A stretch of DNA of 36,856 nt from Faecalitalea sp. UBA4312 (GTDB taxonomy: Bacteria > Bacillota_I > Bacilli_A > Erysipelotrichales > Erysipelotrichaceae): contig DGUK01000038.1 in NCBI GenBank assembly GCA_002394635.1, positions 1 through 36,856 of the forward strand. Direction: 5' to 3'. The notes beneath the pieces were generated by a model that worked only from the letters and a program-made list of their open reading frames with translations, ran no database searches and was not told where the DNA came from. The position numbers were made by a program, and so were the translations under genes. The number at the start of each line of letters is the position of its first letter. Position 1 is the stretch's first letter. Shown piece by piece: positions 24,392 through 33,290 of this stretch.

Positions 24392-26311
24392 CTAGGACTG
24401 ATGGTTACGAATAAAGTTCAAGGCACCGCCTTCCATAATAATGTCCAGATCATCATCTGTACACTGACATACGATCGGAATGGAAATATTGCGCTCTTTA
24501 TCCTCTAATACCGTCTGTTTATCCTTGTAGAGATCCGGTATATGACGGATCAAACATGTATCCATTTCCTCCAGCTTGTCATAATCATTTTCGTTGACAA
24601 AGGTAAAAGGCAAAATACCGAAGTTTACAAGATTGGCCAGATGGATACGGGCAAAACTTTTTGCGACCACTGCCTTGATTCCCAGATACATCGGTGCCAA
24701 AGCCGCGTGTTCACGACTGGATCCTTGTCCGTAATTCTCACCGGCAACGATAATACCGCCCCCGTTTTCCTTACAGATCTGGTCAAAATGCTCTTTATTA
24801 TTCATAAACACAAAAGTCGATAATTTTTCAATATTGGAACGATATGGCAGAACTTTACTGCCCGCCGGAGCAATATGATCTGTTGTAATATTGTCCGGTA
24901 ATTTAATCACGATCTTTTTTTCGATAGATTCCGTCATCGCCGCATTCTGTGGAAGCGGTTTGATATTCGGTCCACGTAAGATCTCTACACTATCCGGATC
25001 CTTGCTTGGAGGCAGGATCATGGAGTCATCGATGATCAACGGCTCTGTTTCAAACGCATCTTCATAATCCATGGTAGACGGATCTGTGAAAACACCGGTG
25101 ATAGCCGAAGCGGCCGCTGTTTCCGGAGAAACCAGATAAACTCCGGCACTTAACGTTCCGGAACGTCCGTAGAAATTACGATTAAATGTACGCAGGGATA
25201 CTGCATTGCTGCGAGGAGACTGTCCCATACCGATACATGGACCGCACGTACATTCCAGGATACGTGCTCCAGCCTCTACAAAGACAGCCAGGGCGCCAGT
25301 CTGCATCAGCTTCAGTAAAACCTGACGAGAACCCGGACTGATGACCAATGATACATCCGGATGGACCTTTTTCCCTTTTAAGAGATTGGCTGCCTTCATC
25401 AAATCCTCATAACCGGAATTTGTACAGGAACCGATAGCAACCTGATCCACTTTTTTTGGCTGCAGCTGCGCAATGGTTTTAACAGCATCCGGGGAATTCG
25501 GACAGGCAGCCATTGCCTGTAACGATGACAGATCAATTTCCACTCTATCATCATAGAAAGCACCTTCATCCGCAGCCAACGGCTGATAATCCTGCTGGCG
25601 ATCCTGCTGTTTCAGGAACGCTTCAGTAATCTCATCACTTGGAAAAATAGATGTCGTTGCTCCCAGTTCCGCACCCATGTTGGTAATGGTCGCTCTTTGA
25701 TATACAGATAACGTCTTTACACCAGGGCCAGTATATTCAAATACTTTTCCTACACCACCCTTGACACTTAACCGACGAAGAAGCTCCAGGATAATATCCT
25801 TGCTGGAAACACCATGTTTCAATGAACCGGTCAAATATACTTCAACGACCTGCGGCATTGCCAGACGGTAAGGAATACCGGCCATAGCCTTGGCTACATC
25901 CAGTCCCCCGGCACCAATAGCAATACATCCCATAGCTGAACTGGTTGGCGTATGCGAATCCGAACCGATCAAGGTTTTCCCCGGTGTCGCAAAACGCTCC
26001 AGATGTACCTGATGGCAGATGCCATTGCCCGGTTTGGAAAAATAAATGCCGTGCTTGGCTGCAACGGTCTGCAGATATGCGTGATCATCGGCATTCATAT
26101 AGCCGCTTTGTAATGTATTGTGGTCAACATAGCTGACGGATAAATCGGTTTTTACCTGATCGATCCCCATGGCTTCAAACTGCATATACGCCATTGTTCC
26201 CGTCGCATCCTGCGTCAATGTCTGATCCATGCGGATCTCAATCGGGCTTCCCGGTATCATTTCCCCGCTAATTAAATGATTTTTAATAATCTTTTGTGTT
26301 AAATTCATCAT
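24392..26311 (-). CDS. acn: Aconitate hydratase (short, putative-aconitase type)
   Basis: Aconitase isomerises citrate to isocitrate with a [4Fe-4S] cluster. The 639-residue product is of the shorter bacterial type. Cluster cysteines are C296 (GSCTNSGYED), C356 and C359 (CTCGPCIGMG). The substrate-binding GSDSHTPTSSAMG (116-128) and the C-terminal swivel domain GENYGQGSSREHAAL are intact. It faces citrate synthase across a shared promoter region. No isocitrate dehydrogenase gene is in the window. The start is ATGATG; the ribosome site is weak (GATAGG). The peptidase gene follows 15 nt downstream, so the two may share a transcript. Confidence 0.95.
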   Translation of the reverse strand: MMNLTQKIIKNHLISGEMIPGSPIEIRMDQTLTQDATGTMAYMQFEAMGIDQVKTDLSVSYVDHNTLQSGYMNADDHAYLQTVAAKHGIYFSKPGNGICHQVHLERFATPGKTLIGSDSHTPTSSAMGCIAIGAGGLDVAKAMAGIPYRLAMPQVVEVYLTGSLKHGVSSKDIILELLRRLSVKGGVGKVFEYTGPGVKTLSVYQRATITNMGAELGATTSIFPSDEITEAFLKQQDRQQDYQPLAADEGAFYDDRVEIDLSSLQAMAACPNSPDAVKTIAQLQPKKVDQVAIGSCTNSGYEDLMKAANLLKGKKVHPDVSLVISPGSRQVLLKLMQTGALAVFVEAGARILECTCGPCIGMGQSPRSNAVSLRTFNRNFYGRSGTLSAGVYLVSPETAAASAITGVFTDPSTMDYEDAFETEPLIIDDSMILPPSKDPDSVEILRGPNIKPLPQNAAMTESIEKKIVIKLPDNITTDHIAPAGSKVLPYRSNIEKLSTFVFMNNKEHFDQICKENGGGIIVAGENYGQGSSREHAALAPMYLGIKAVVAKSFARIHLANLVNFGILPFTFVNENDYDKLEEMDTCLIRHIPDLYKDKQTVLEDKERNISIPIVCQCTDDDLDIIMEGGALNFIRNHQS

Positions 26312-26334
26312 CCTATCATCCTCACTTGTTCATA

Positions 26335-26378
26335 ATTATAGCAAAGATTTACTATTTTATGAAATAATCTGTTATAAT
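26335..26378. promoter_or_regulatory. Divergent acn / citrate synthase promoters
   Basis: Plus strand: extended -10 TGTTATAAT (26370-26378) upstream of citrate synthase. Minus strand: TATAAT (26335-26340) upstream of acn, giving a leader of about 17 nt. The promoters face apart within 45 bp, so one regulator could control both. Confidence 0.6.
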
Positions 26379-26402
26379 GTAACAATCAAAAAAGGAGGTT
26401 CT

Positions 26403-27647
26403 ATGAAAGCACTCAAAAAAATCTACGATGATAACAAGGATTCTCTCGTCATTGATCCTTCCCTATATGCCAGATACAATGTCAAACAAGGTCTGCGTAA
26501 TGAAAACGGAACGGGTGTAAAAGTCGGACTGACAAGAATCTGTGACGTAGTCGGGTACCAGATGGTACACGGGCAGAAAGTCAATAAAGAAGGAAAACTG
26601 ATCTTTCGTAACCAAAGTATCCAGGATCTTGTCAATCTGCCCAATGCGTATGAACAGACAGCCTATCTTTTGATTTTCGGTAAACTTCCAAGCGAACTCG
26701 AACTTCTGATCTTTCATGACACGCTGACACACATCAGCCGTACCGACCTGATCGATGAGACCTATCAGACAAAAAACATCTTAAACGCTTTACAAATCGA
26801 AGTCTTGAAACTGTACGGCACCGATCCGAATCCGGATACGGATTCTCTGGAAAGCCGTATGATCCGCGGTATTACCGTTTTGGCCAGTATGCCGCTGTTC
26901 GTGTTCTCCAACTATCACCATATGAAGATCACACAATATCCTTATCCGGATAAAAGCTTCGCCGAAAACATACTATGTCTGCATCGACAAAGCAATAAAG
27001 TGACAAAGCAGGAAGTAGATACGCTAAATACTTTGTTGGTGCTGCATGCGGATCATGGTGGTGGTAATAACTCAACATTTGCCAATGTCGTTATCTCCAG
27101 TACAGGAACCGACATTTATTCTTGTATCAGTGCCTCCATCGGCTCTTTAAAAGGGCCTCGTCACGGTGGTGCCAACGCCAAGGTATTTGAGCAATTCCAA
27201 TACATCTTTGAACATGAAGGCGTCACAACCGATCCCGACAAGCTCTATCAGATTGCGGTACGTCTTTTAAATAGAGATTACTACGATCGCAGCGGTCTGA
27301 TCTATGGAGTTGGTCACGCGGTTTATACGTTAAGCGATCCTAGAGCTGTAGCAATCAAGGAAGCCAGCCGGAAACTGGCTATCGAAAAAGGACGTCTGAT
27401 GGAATTTGAATGTCTGGAAGCTTTTGAAAAAGCTGCTTTGAAGGCTATGAAAGATATCAAAGGCATTGAAACTTGCGTCAATGTTGACTTCTATTCCGGC
27501 TTCACATATTCCATGCTTGGCTTTGATTCCACCTTGTTTACCCCTCTGTTCTGCATGGCGCGCTGTGCCGGCTGGGTAGCACATCATCTGGAGAATCGTC
27601 AGAACAACCGTAAGTTGATCCGTCCAAGTAATGTGTATATAGGATAA
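26403..27647 (+). CDS. gltA: Citrate synthase
   Basis: The enzyme condenses oxaloacetate and acetyl-CoA to citrate. The 414-residue product is all helical with catalytic residues H254 (GPRHGGAN), H305 (VGHAVYTLSDPR) and D362 (VNVDFYSG). LVLHADHGGGNNSTF and the C-terminal RPSNVYIG are also typical. A GGAGG site lies 5 nt before the ATG. With aconitase it starts the oxidative branch towards glutamate. A 2-methylcitrate synthase activity cannot be excluded from sequence; the aconitase partner favours citrate. Confidence 0.95.
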   Translation: MKALKKIYDDNKDSLVIDPSLYARYNVKQGLRNENGTGVKVGLTRICDVVGYQMVHGQKVNKEGKLIFRNQSIQDLVNLPNAYEQTAYLLIFGKLPSELELLIFHDTLTHISRTDLIDETYQTKNILNALQIEVLKLYGTDPNPDTDSLESRMIRGITVLASMPLFVFSNYHHMKITQYPYPDKSFAENILCLHRQSNKVTKQEVDTLNTLLVLHADHGGGNNSTFANVVISSTGTDIYSCISASIGSLKGPRHGGANAKVFEQFQYIFEHEGVTTDPDKLYQIAVRLLNRDYYDRSGLIYGVGHAVYTLSDPRAVAIKEASRKLAIEKGRLMEFECLEAFEKAALKAMKDIKGIETCVNVDFYSGFTYSMLGFDSTLFTPLFCMARCAGWVAHHLENRQNNRKLIRPSNVYIG

Positions 27648-27648
27648 A

Positions 27649-27675
27649 AGAGAAGGCAATTGCCTTCTCTTTCTT
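27649..27675. terminator. Bidirectional terminator between citrate synthase and the CxC protein
   Basis: Perfect palindrome AGAGAAGGCAATTGCCTTCTCT (11 bp each arm) with T-rich flanks on both strands, at convergent gene ends. Confidence 0.8.
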
Positions 27676-27919
27676 AATAATCTGCGCTGTCTAACATAAT
27701 TTCACGATTTTTGGTAGTTAAGATATAGGTACCGTCCTTTGGATACTCCTCATCTTTCGAATCCGAAATAATTTCCAGGTCACACGGATACCCCATTCCT
27801 TCCAATGTATTCAACAGCTTTTCTTTTCCTAATTTCTTTGTAATCGTTCTTCCACAGGCGCAGTTCCCGTATTGATCCAGGCACTGCAGGATCCACTCTG
27901 GAATCGATGTTTTTGTCAT
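27674..27919 (-). CDS. Small CxC protein of unknown function
   Basis: An 81-residue protein of unrecognised family. It begins MTKTSIPEWILQCLDQYGNC, continues with ACGRTITKKLGKEKLL, and ends in a short beta region. The CxC pair (about 20-22) and Cys at 12 and 46 could bind metal or be redox active. GGAGG lies 6 nt before the ATG at 27919, which is preferred over the longer frame at 27946. It follows the histone-tail gene by 16 nt and is very likely in the same transcript. Confidence 0.65.
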   Translation of the reverse strand: MTKTSIPEWILQCLDQYGNCACGRTITKKLGKEKLLNTLEGMGYPCDLEIISDSKDEEYPKDGTYILTTKNREIMLDSADY

Positions 27920-27935
27920 AGCTTTCCTCCAAGTA

Positions 27936-28898
27936 TTACGCTTCAAAAATCTTGTTTATTTTATCATAATATTCGTATTCCGGTCCAACCACCTGCATAG
28001 CTGTGGCCGCAATCGATTTGGCTTTATCTACATCAATGCCATTCTGATAGATGCTGGCATAGCGGTAATAGATATAATCCTTAATTTCATTTTCTCTGAG
28101 AATATACTGGTAGTTAGCATCCCCCATTGAATAGTCACCACGCTGGATATACAAATCGGCAACATCCATCAAAATACGGTTCCCCATTTCCTGACGAAGG
28201 TCATCAAATTGAGACAATACTGCAAAAATAAACTTTTCGTAATATTTAACATCGTCAAATTCAAAGAAATTCAATACCTTATAAGCCAGATCTGCAAAGG
28301 TAACAATCAGCTGTTTCGGATTTACGTTGATGATCTTTTCCATATCCTCTGTTGATCGAACATCCTTTTTCTGGGCAATGATCAATACTTCTCTTACTAC
28401 ATCAAAATCTGTTTTATACTCATCGTTGTTCAATGTACTGTCATCTTGGATCACATACTTCTGATGTTTTTTGACCTTATCTGCAATTTCCGTGAAATCC
28501 GAGGCTGTAACGACTGCGGTCTTTTCCACTCTTTCAAAGATAACCGGGATCAAATCCGTATCATATCCGTCTTTTTCGAAACTGAACGCCTTTTTATCTA
28601 CATTATACTGAGACAAAACGTTTTCGGACAATTTGGAAATATCCGCACTTTCCATCAACATGGAAGCATACTGATCATAGTCCATCGCAACACCCATAGC
28701 CTTTGCCATTTCAATACAAGTGTCCAATGAGAACTTATTAAATTGTTCAATCTTTTCCTTTTGTGCTTTGGTCATCCGTTTTTTTGCGGTTGTCTTAGCA
28801 ACACTTTTCTTTGTCGCCTTTGGTGCAGCTTTGCTCTTGGCAGCTGTCTTTTTGGTCGACTTCGCTGAACTTACTTTTTTCGTTTTTTTCACAGGCAT
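27936..28898 (-). CDS. Protein with histone H1-like Lys/Ala tail and TPR-like body
   Basis: The 320-residue product starts with a disordered tail: residues 1-49 hold 18 Lys and 1 Arg with mainly Ala, Ser and Thr (e.g. KKTAAKSKAAPKATKKSVAK) and no acidic residue before Glu48. This composition is that of histone H1 and bacterial Hc1/AlgP-like tails that bind DNA or RNA. The rest is acidic and helical, and its end (DLYIQRGDYSMGDANYQYIL...) has a TPR-like pattern. No enzyme motif is seen. A strong GAGGAGG site precedes the ATG and TATAAT lies about 25 nt further up. Function is unknown; a nucleic-acid or nucleoid role is an inference from the tail. Confidence 0.75.
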   Translation of the reverse strand: MPVKKTKKVSSAKSTKKTAAKSKAAPKATKKSVAKTTAKKRMTKAQKEKIEQFNKFSLDTCIEMAKAMGVAMDYDQYASMLMESADISKLSENVLSQYNVDKKAFSFEKDGYDTDLIPVIFERVEKTAVVTASDFTEIADKVKKHQKYVIQDDSTLNNDEYKTDFDVVREVLIIAQKKDVRSTEDMEKIINVNPKQLIVTFADLAYKVLNFFEFDDVKYYEKFIFAVLSQFDDLRQEMGNRILMDVADLYIQRGDYSMGDANYQYILRENEIKDYIYYRYASIYQNGIDVDKAKSIAATAMQVVGPEYEYYDKINKIFEA

Positions 28899-29060
28899 AA
28901 TAAAATCCTCCTCGAATAAACAATATTATAGCATTATTCCGATTTTTTTTAAGCGTTTAGTCCAATTTTTTTGGAACATCTACAATATCACATTTTTCTA
29001 TTGGGCTTTCTGCGATAATTTAGAGTATACTATATTTTGAAATATGAGGAGGTATGTTAT

Positions 29061-30194
29061 ATGGCTCAATATCAATCAACCCCTCCTGAATTCAGAACAA
29101 AAAAGAATTCTTCAGGGAAATTTATTATTTTGATCATATGTGTCGCCTTGATATCCGGGCTGTTCGGTTTCATCGGCGGAAAACTCGGATCTGGAGGAAA
29201 CAAAAATCCGGGAGTTCAGATTACCCAGACAACCGGTAAGGTTTCTTCAGACAATAATACAATCAACGATGTTAGCGATGTCGTTTCCAAATGTGGTCCC
29301 TGTGTTGTAGAGATCACCACAGAAGCAGCTTCCAACGGAAACAGTATGTTCGGTCAATATATTGAACAAGGAGCCGGCAGCGGCGTGATCTTCAGTGAAG
29401 ACGGCTATATCGTAACCAATAACCACGTTGTGAATGGGGCCACCCATATTGTTGTAACAACAACTGACGGAAAAGAATACGAAGCAGACATCGTAGGCAC
29501 CGATCCGCAAAGTGATCTGGCTGTGATCAAGATCGATGCCAAAGGCTTAACCACCGCAACGATGGGAGATTCCGATAATCTTGAGGTCGGGGATGCCGCC
29601 ATAGCGATTGGTAATCCTTTAGGTGCCTTAGGCGGTACAGTCACACAAGGGATCATTTCTTCTTTGAACCGGCAGATTGAAATCGATGGAACGGTTATGA
29701 CTCTTTTACAGACAGATGCTTCCATCAACCCGGGTAATTCCGGTGGCGGCTTGTTTGACGCCAACGGTAATCTGATCGGCATCGTCAACGCAAAAGCCAG
29801 CAGCGATGGCGTGGAAGGTCTAGGCTTTGCCATTCCGATCAACAGTGCCATCGATATTATTAACGAACTGATGAGTGACGGAAAAGTATCAAAACGAGCT
29901 GCTTTAAATGTCAGTCTATATGATTATTCAAGTCGTTCCAATTACTATATGGACGAAGATGCTGAAGAAGGATGTTATATCGTGCAGATTGTCGAAGGTG
30001 GTGCAGCGGATAAAGCTGGATTGAAAGTAAAGGATCGTATCATTTCCGTAGATGGCCAGACCATTGAGAATGCAGCGGATGTGAAAGCAATCCTGGCAAA
30101 GCACAAGGTCGGCGACACTATTGAAATCGTTGTAAAACGAGACGGACAGGAAATCACCAAATCGGTAAAATTGCAATCCGCTTCTACCAATTAA
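29061..30194 (+). CDS. htrA: HtrA/DegP-like membrane serine protease
   Basis: HtrA degrades misfolded exported proteins. The product (377 residues) has an N-terminal membrane anchor (about 20-40), a low-complexity linker, a trypsin-like domain with H122 (TNNHVV), D152 (DPQSDLAVIKID) and S227 (NPGNSGGGLFD), and one C-terminal PDZ domain (GCYIVQIVEGGAADKAGLK...). The ATG at 29061 is chosen because GAGGAGG lies 8 nt before it; the open frame begins earlier with a TTG. A TATACT -10-like box lies about 30 nt upstream. Confidence 0.95.
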   Translation: MAQYQSTPPEFRTKKNSSGKFIILIICVALISGLFGFIGGKLGSGGNKNPGVQITQTTGKVSSDNNTINDVSDVVSKCGPCVVEITTEAASNGNSMFGQYIEQGAGSGVIFSEDGYIVTNNHVVNGATHIVVTTTDGKEYEADIVGTDPQSDLAVIKIDAKGLTTATMGDSDNLEVGDAAIAIGNPLGALGGTVTQGIISSLNRQIEIDGTVMTLLQTDASINPGNSGGGLFDANGNLIGIVNAKASSDGVEGLGFAIPINSAIDIINELMSDGKVSKRAALNVSLYDYSSRSNYYMDEDAEEGCYIVQIVEGGAADKAGLKVKDRIISVDGQTIENAADVKAILAKHKVGDTIEIVVKRDGQEITKSVKLQSASTN

Positions 30195-30195
30195 T

Positions 30196-30225
30196 AGAGA
30201 GCTTCATTAAGAAAGCTCTCTTTTT
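30196..30225 (+). terminator. Terminator of htrA
   Basis: AGAGAGCTT / AAGCTCTCT stem with an 8-nt loop followed by TTTT. Confidence 0.85.
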
Positions 30226-30243
30226 ATGATACTAAATAAATTT

Positions 30244-30284
30244 TAAAAGCGTTTTCATTTTTTATGTGTTTATTATGATATAAT
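30244..30284 (+). promoter_or_regulatory. ldh promoter with a cre-like (CcpA) site
   Basis: TAAAAGCGTTTTCA (30244-30257) differs from the cre consensus TGWAARCGYTWNCA at one position (the reverse orientation, TGAAAACGCTTTTA, also has one mismatch). An extended -10, TGATATAAT (30276-30284), starts 19 nt after it, so cre covers the -35 region. CcpA control is inferred; the sign would probably be repression. Confidence 0.6.
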
Positions 30285-30319
30285 ATTATTATAAATAATT
30301 ATTAGGAGGTATATCATAA

Positions 30320-31297
30320 ATGGCTCAAGAAAAAATTTCAAAACGTAAAATCATGCTGATTGGATGTGGGTTCGTAGGAATGAGTTTTGCCTACTCTCTT
30401 CTGAATGAACGTGGTATTGATGAACTGGTATTGGTGGATGTCAATGCTGACAAAGCAAAAGGTGAAGAAATGGATCTAGCTGACGCTTTGGTTTATTCAG
30501 AATCCAAGATGAAGATACGCGCAGGTGATTACACGGATGCAAAAGATACAAATATCGTCGTATTAACAGCCGGGATCGCACAGAAACCAGGTCAGACACG
30601 TCTGGAACTGGTAAAGATCAATGCCGGTATTACAAAGAACTGCTGTGAGCAATTAAAAGCGAATGGATTTGATGGTATTCTGATTGTTGCCGGTAACCCG
30701 GTAGATATCATGACTTATGTTGCTTATAAAGCATCCGGTCTGGAAAAGAACCATGTATTCGGTTCCGGTGATGTTCTGGATACCGCTCGTCTTCGTGTGG
30801 AAATTGCTCATCGTTTGAACGTAACCCCATCAAATATTCATGCCTATATCATGGGGGAACACGGAGATTCCAGCTTTGTTTCCTGGGCTAATACATATGT
30901 AGGTGCTAAAAACCTATTGGAATACCTAGATGAAAAACAGAATGTATCCTTAGGCGAACTACAGGAATTATATCTCAATGTACGTGATAAGGCTTATAAG
31001 ATCATTGAACTGAAACGAGCCACCTACTATGGTATCGGTGTAGCGTTGAAGAGGATCGTTACCTGTGTATTAAATAATGAGCGCGCTATTATGCCGGTAT
31101 CCAGTTTCCAGAATGGTGAATATGGAAAATATGGTTATTACATCGGTACTCCTTCGATCGTTGGTTCCAACGGTGTCGAAGAAATTATCAGCTTGCCGCT
31201 GACTTACCAGGATCAGGATATGTTCGATCATTCCTTTGATACCTTAGCTAAGACCATTGAAGAGGAATTATCTGATTTATTGGCAGAATACAACTAA
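30320..31297 (+). CDS. ldh: L-lactate dehydrogenase
   Basis: This NADH-dependent enzyme reduces pyruvate to lactate. The 325 residues include GCGFVGMSFA (15-24) for NAD, D40 for NAD over NADP, Q88 in AQKPGQTRLEL (Gln marks lactate, Arg would mark malate), R94 and the catalytic pair D154 (VLDTARLR) and H181 (GEHGDSSF). A GGAGG site lies 10 nt before the ATG. It has its own promoter with a cre-like site and a terminator on each side, so it is monocistronic. Confidence 0.95.
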   Translation: MAQEKISKRKIMLIGCGFVGMSFAYSLLNERGIDELVLVDVNADKAKGEEMDLADALVYSESKMKIRAGDYTDAKDTNIVVLTAGIAQKPGQTRLELVKINAGITKNCCEQLKANGFDGILIVAGNPVDIMTYVAYKASGLEKNHVFGSGDVLDTARLRVEIAHRLNVTPSNIHAYIMGEHGDSSFVSWANTYVGAKNLLEYLDEKQNVSLGELQELYLNVRDKAYKIIELKRATYYGIGVALKRIVTCVLNNERAIMPVSSFQNGEYGKYGYYIGTPSIVGSNGVEEIISLPLTYQDQDMFDHSFDTLAKTIEEELSDLLAEYN

Positions 31298-31301
31298 TCC
31301 T

Positions 31302-31329
31302 AAGGGCTTATTAAAGCCCTTTTCTTTTT
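31302..31329 (+). terminator. Terminator of ldh
   Basis: AAGGGCTT-ATTA-AAGCCCTT followed by a T-rich run. Confidence 0.85.
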
Positions 31330-31332
31330 GCC

Positions 31333-31359
31333 ATAAAAAAAGAACCTTTTCGGTTCTTT
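31333..31359 (-). terminator. Terminator of the histidine kinase gene
   Basis: AAAGAACC / GGTTCTTT stem (loop GAAAA on the minus strand) followed by TTTTT; overlaps the kinase stop codon. Confidence 0.85.
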
Positions 31360-32605
31360 AAAGGACAATCTCCATCAATAAGGATTTTTCATCTTCGGTT
31401 GTTGCCGTAATAGTCCCTTTATGCGCTTCGACAATGGCCTGGGCTACAGATAAACCAATTCCTGAACCACCGGTCTGTCGGCTTCTTGAACTGTCAATTC
31501 TGTAGAATCGATCAAACAAATACGGCAGATTCTTACGAGATATGGATTCTGTTGTATTGTAAACCTGGATCCTTTTCTTTTTTCCTTTCTCCTTTACATC
31601 AAGACGGATTTCTCCCTGTGTATATGAATACTTAAACGCATTGTCCAGCAGTAAAGAAATCAACTGTTCTATCCGTTGTTGATCCCCCTGGATCGTCAGA
31701 TCCGGTTCAATCTCGTATGTATATTTTTTATCTTCCATACGCGCCCTGGACTCAAAGGAACGAGCAATGCCCTGTACTGTATCGGATAACGAGAACTCCT
31801 TCATACTAAAAGTGTTGGTCTCTTCCATTTTCGAAAGGAAGATCAGATCCTGTGTCAATGAAGATAAACGTTTTGTTTGAAAACGGATATCCTGCAGCCA
31901 TTCATTGTTTATTCCTTCCAGATCCAATACATCCAGATCGGCCTGAATAATGGCCAGCGGGGTCTTGATTTCATGGCCGGCGTCGGTAACAAACTGCTTT
32001 TGTTTCTCATAGCTTTCCGCCACGGGCCGGGTAACCCGCCGAGAAGCTAGTACGATCAAGAAACAGACGATCAGAAAACCAATAAGCGATACGAGGACGC
32101 TGATCAACAGAAAGCTGTAAAACGCATCCAATGTCCGGGTACAATCCAGAAAATAGATCGTAGTGTTCTCTCCGTCTTTCTCGATTTTATACCGGTAATT
32201 ATTTATAAAACCGGAAATACGATCCTGCTGATACACCTGCCTGGCATAGGTTGTTGCCTGCTGCTGGTCGACAGCCTGGATTTGTTCCGTATTGGTTGTC
32301 TGTACATCCTGACCAACCAACGTGACTGAAAAATAACGGGATTCGTATGGCGTTTCCTCATTATAATTATCCGGGGCAGGACCAACAAAGCCTTCGTTTT
32401 GATCAAAAGGGGCCCCTTCTTCATCGGGTCTTTGCCCGATAGGAAATTTCCCGTCATTATCCACTAATATCTGTAACAGATTGTCTGCATTCTGTGTGAC
32501 TTTATGATAATTTAATACATTCACACTGCCCATGATCAATGTTAAGGTCGTAAATACCGATACCAAGGCAATCAAAATAAACTTATAGCGTAATTTTTTA
32601 ATCAT
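31358..32605 (-). CDS. Sensor histidine kinase
   Basis: A 415-residue two-helix sensor. Membrane helices at about 8-30 and 163-187 flank an extracytoplasmic loop of about 130 residues that begins unusually rich in Asp, Glu, Pro and Gly (about 50-90). The phosphoacceptor is H211 in FVTDAGHEIKTPL; the ATPase part has DNAFKYSY (N box) and GGSGIGLSVAQAIVEAHKG (G2 box). It overlaps the response-regulator stop by 8 nt, so the pair is co-translated. The signal is unknown. Confidence 0.9.
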   Translation of the reverse strand: MIKKLRYKFILIALVSVFTTLTLIMGSVNVLNYHKVTQNADNLLQILVDNDGKFPIGQRPDEEGAPFDQNEGFVGPAPDNYNEETPYESRYFSVTLVGQDVQTTNTEQIQAVDQQQATTYARQVYQQDRISGFINNYRYKIEKDGENTTIYFLDCTRTLDAFYSFLLISVLVSLIGFLIVCFLIVLASRRVTRPVAESYEKQKQFVTDAGHEIKTPLAIIQADLDVLDLEGINNEWLQDIRFQTKRLSSLTQDLIFLSKMEETNTFSMKEFSLSDTVQGIARSFESRARMEDKKYTYEIEPDLTIQGDQQRIEQLISLLLDNAFKYSYTQGEIRLDVKEKGKKKRIQVYNTTESISRKNLPYLFDRFYRIDSSRSRQTGGSGIGLSVAQAIVEAHKGTITATTEDEKSLLMEIVL

Positions 32606-33281
32606 GAGTGGCCTTCTTTTCTAATGAGTAGCCGACATTGCGGTGTGCCTTGATAAGAATATCCGCCTGCATCTGATTCAGTTTTTTCCGTAAATAAGAA
32701 ATGTATACCCAGACTACATTTATCTCTGTATCCGAATCATATCCCCAGATCTTTTCGAAGATTCGTTGCGTAGCAATCACATGCCCAGGATTGCTCATCA
32801 GCAGTTCCATTATCTGATACTCTTTATTGGCCAGCGTAAACTGCGCTCGTTCATTCGATAACACAAAGGTTTTCTGGTTCAATAAAACATTGCCAAAGCT
32901 TAAAGAGGCATCCACTGCGACTGTCTGTATGCGTGTCATGGCACGTATACGTGCCAACAATTCCTTGGTGTCAAATGGCTTGGTAAGATAATCATTGGCT
33001 CCGCTGTCCAGCCCTTCGACTTTATCATCGATCTCTGATTTTGCGGTCAGCAGTAAGACCGGTGTTTGTTTGCCCAAGGCACGAAAACGTCGCAATACTT
33101 CGATCCCGTCAATTTCAGGCATCATGATATCCAGTATGATCCCGTCATAATCTTCTGCTTCCATATAGTCCAGAGCTTCCTGCCCGTCATAAACAGCATC
33201 CACCGTATAATGCGCATATTCCAGGATACGTACCAGAGCTTTCGATAAGGAGCGTTCGTCTTCCGCTAATAAAAGATGCAT
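32598..33281 (-). CDS. OmpR-family response regulator
   Basis: A 227-residue DNA-binding regulator. The receiver has E7-D8, phosphoacceptor D51 (IILDIMMPEIDG), Thr in LLLTAKSE and Lys in LTKPFDTKEL. The C-terminal OmpR/PhoB winged helix contains LANKEYQIMELLMSNPG and VWVYISYLRKKL. It is the partner of the kinase that follows. It starts 9 nt after the phosphoesterase stop with AGGAGG inside the gap, so phosphoesterase, regulator and kinase form one operon. Confidence 0.95.
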   Translation of the reverse strand: MHLLLAEDERSLSKALVRILEYAHYTVDAVYDGQEALDYMEAEDYDGIILDIMMPEIDGIEVLRRFRALGKQTPVLLLTAKSEIDDKVEGLDSGANDYLTKPFDTKELLARIRAMTRIQTVAVDASLSFGNVLLNQKTFVLSNERAQFTLANKEYQIMELLMSNPGHVIATQRIFEKIWGYDSDTEINVVWVYISYLRKKLNQMQADILIKAHRNVGYSLEKKATHD

Positions 33282-33290
33282 GCTATCCTC

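Noticed and set aside
27674..28898. Toxin-antitoxin pair
   Set aside because: Sizes (81 and 320 residues), order and composition do not fit a known type, and no toxin motif is present.
30200..30320. Possible Rex site upstream of ldh
   Set aside because: No TTGTGA/TCACAA half-site pair with 4-nt spacing is present; only the cre-like element stands out.
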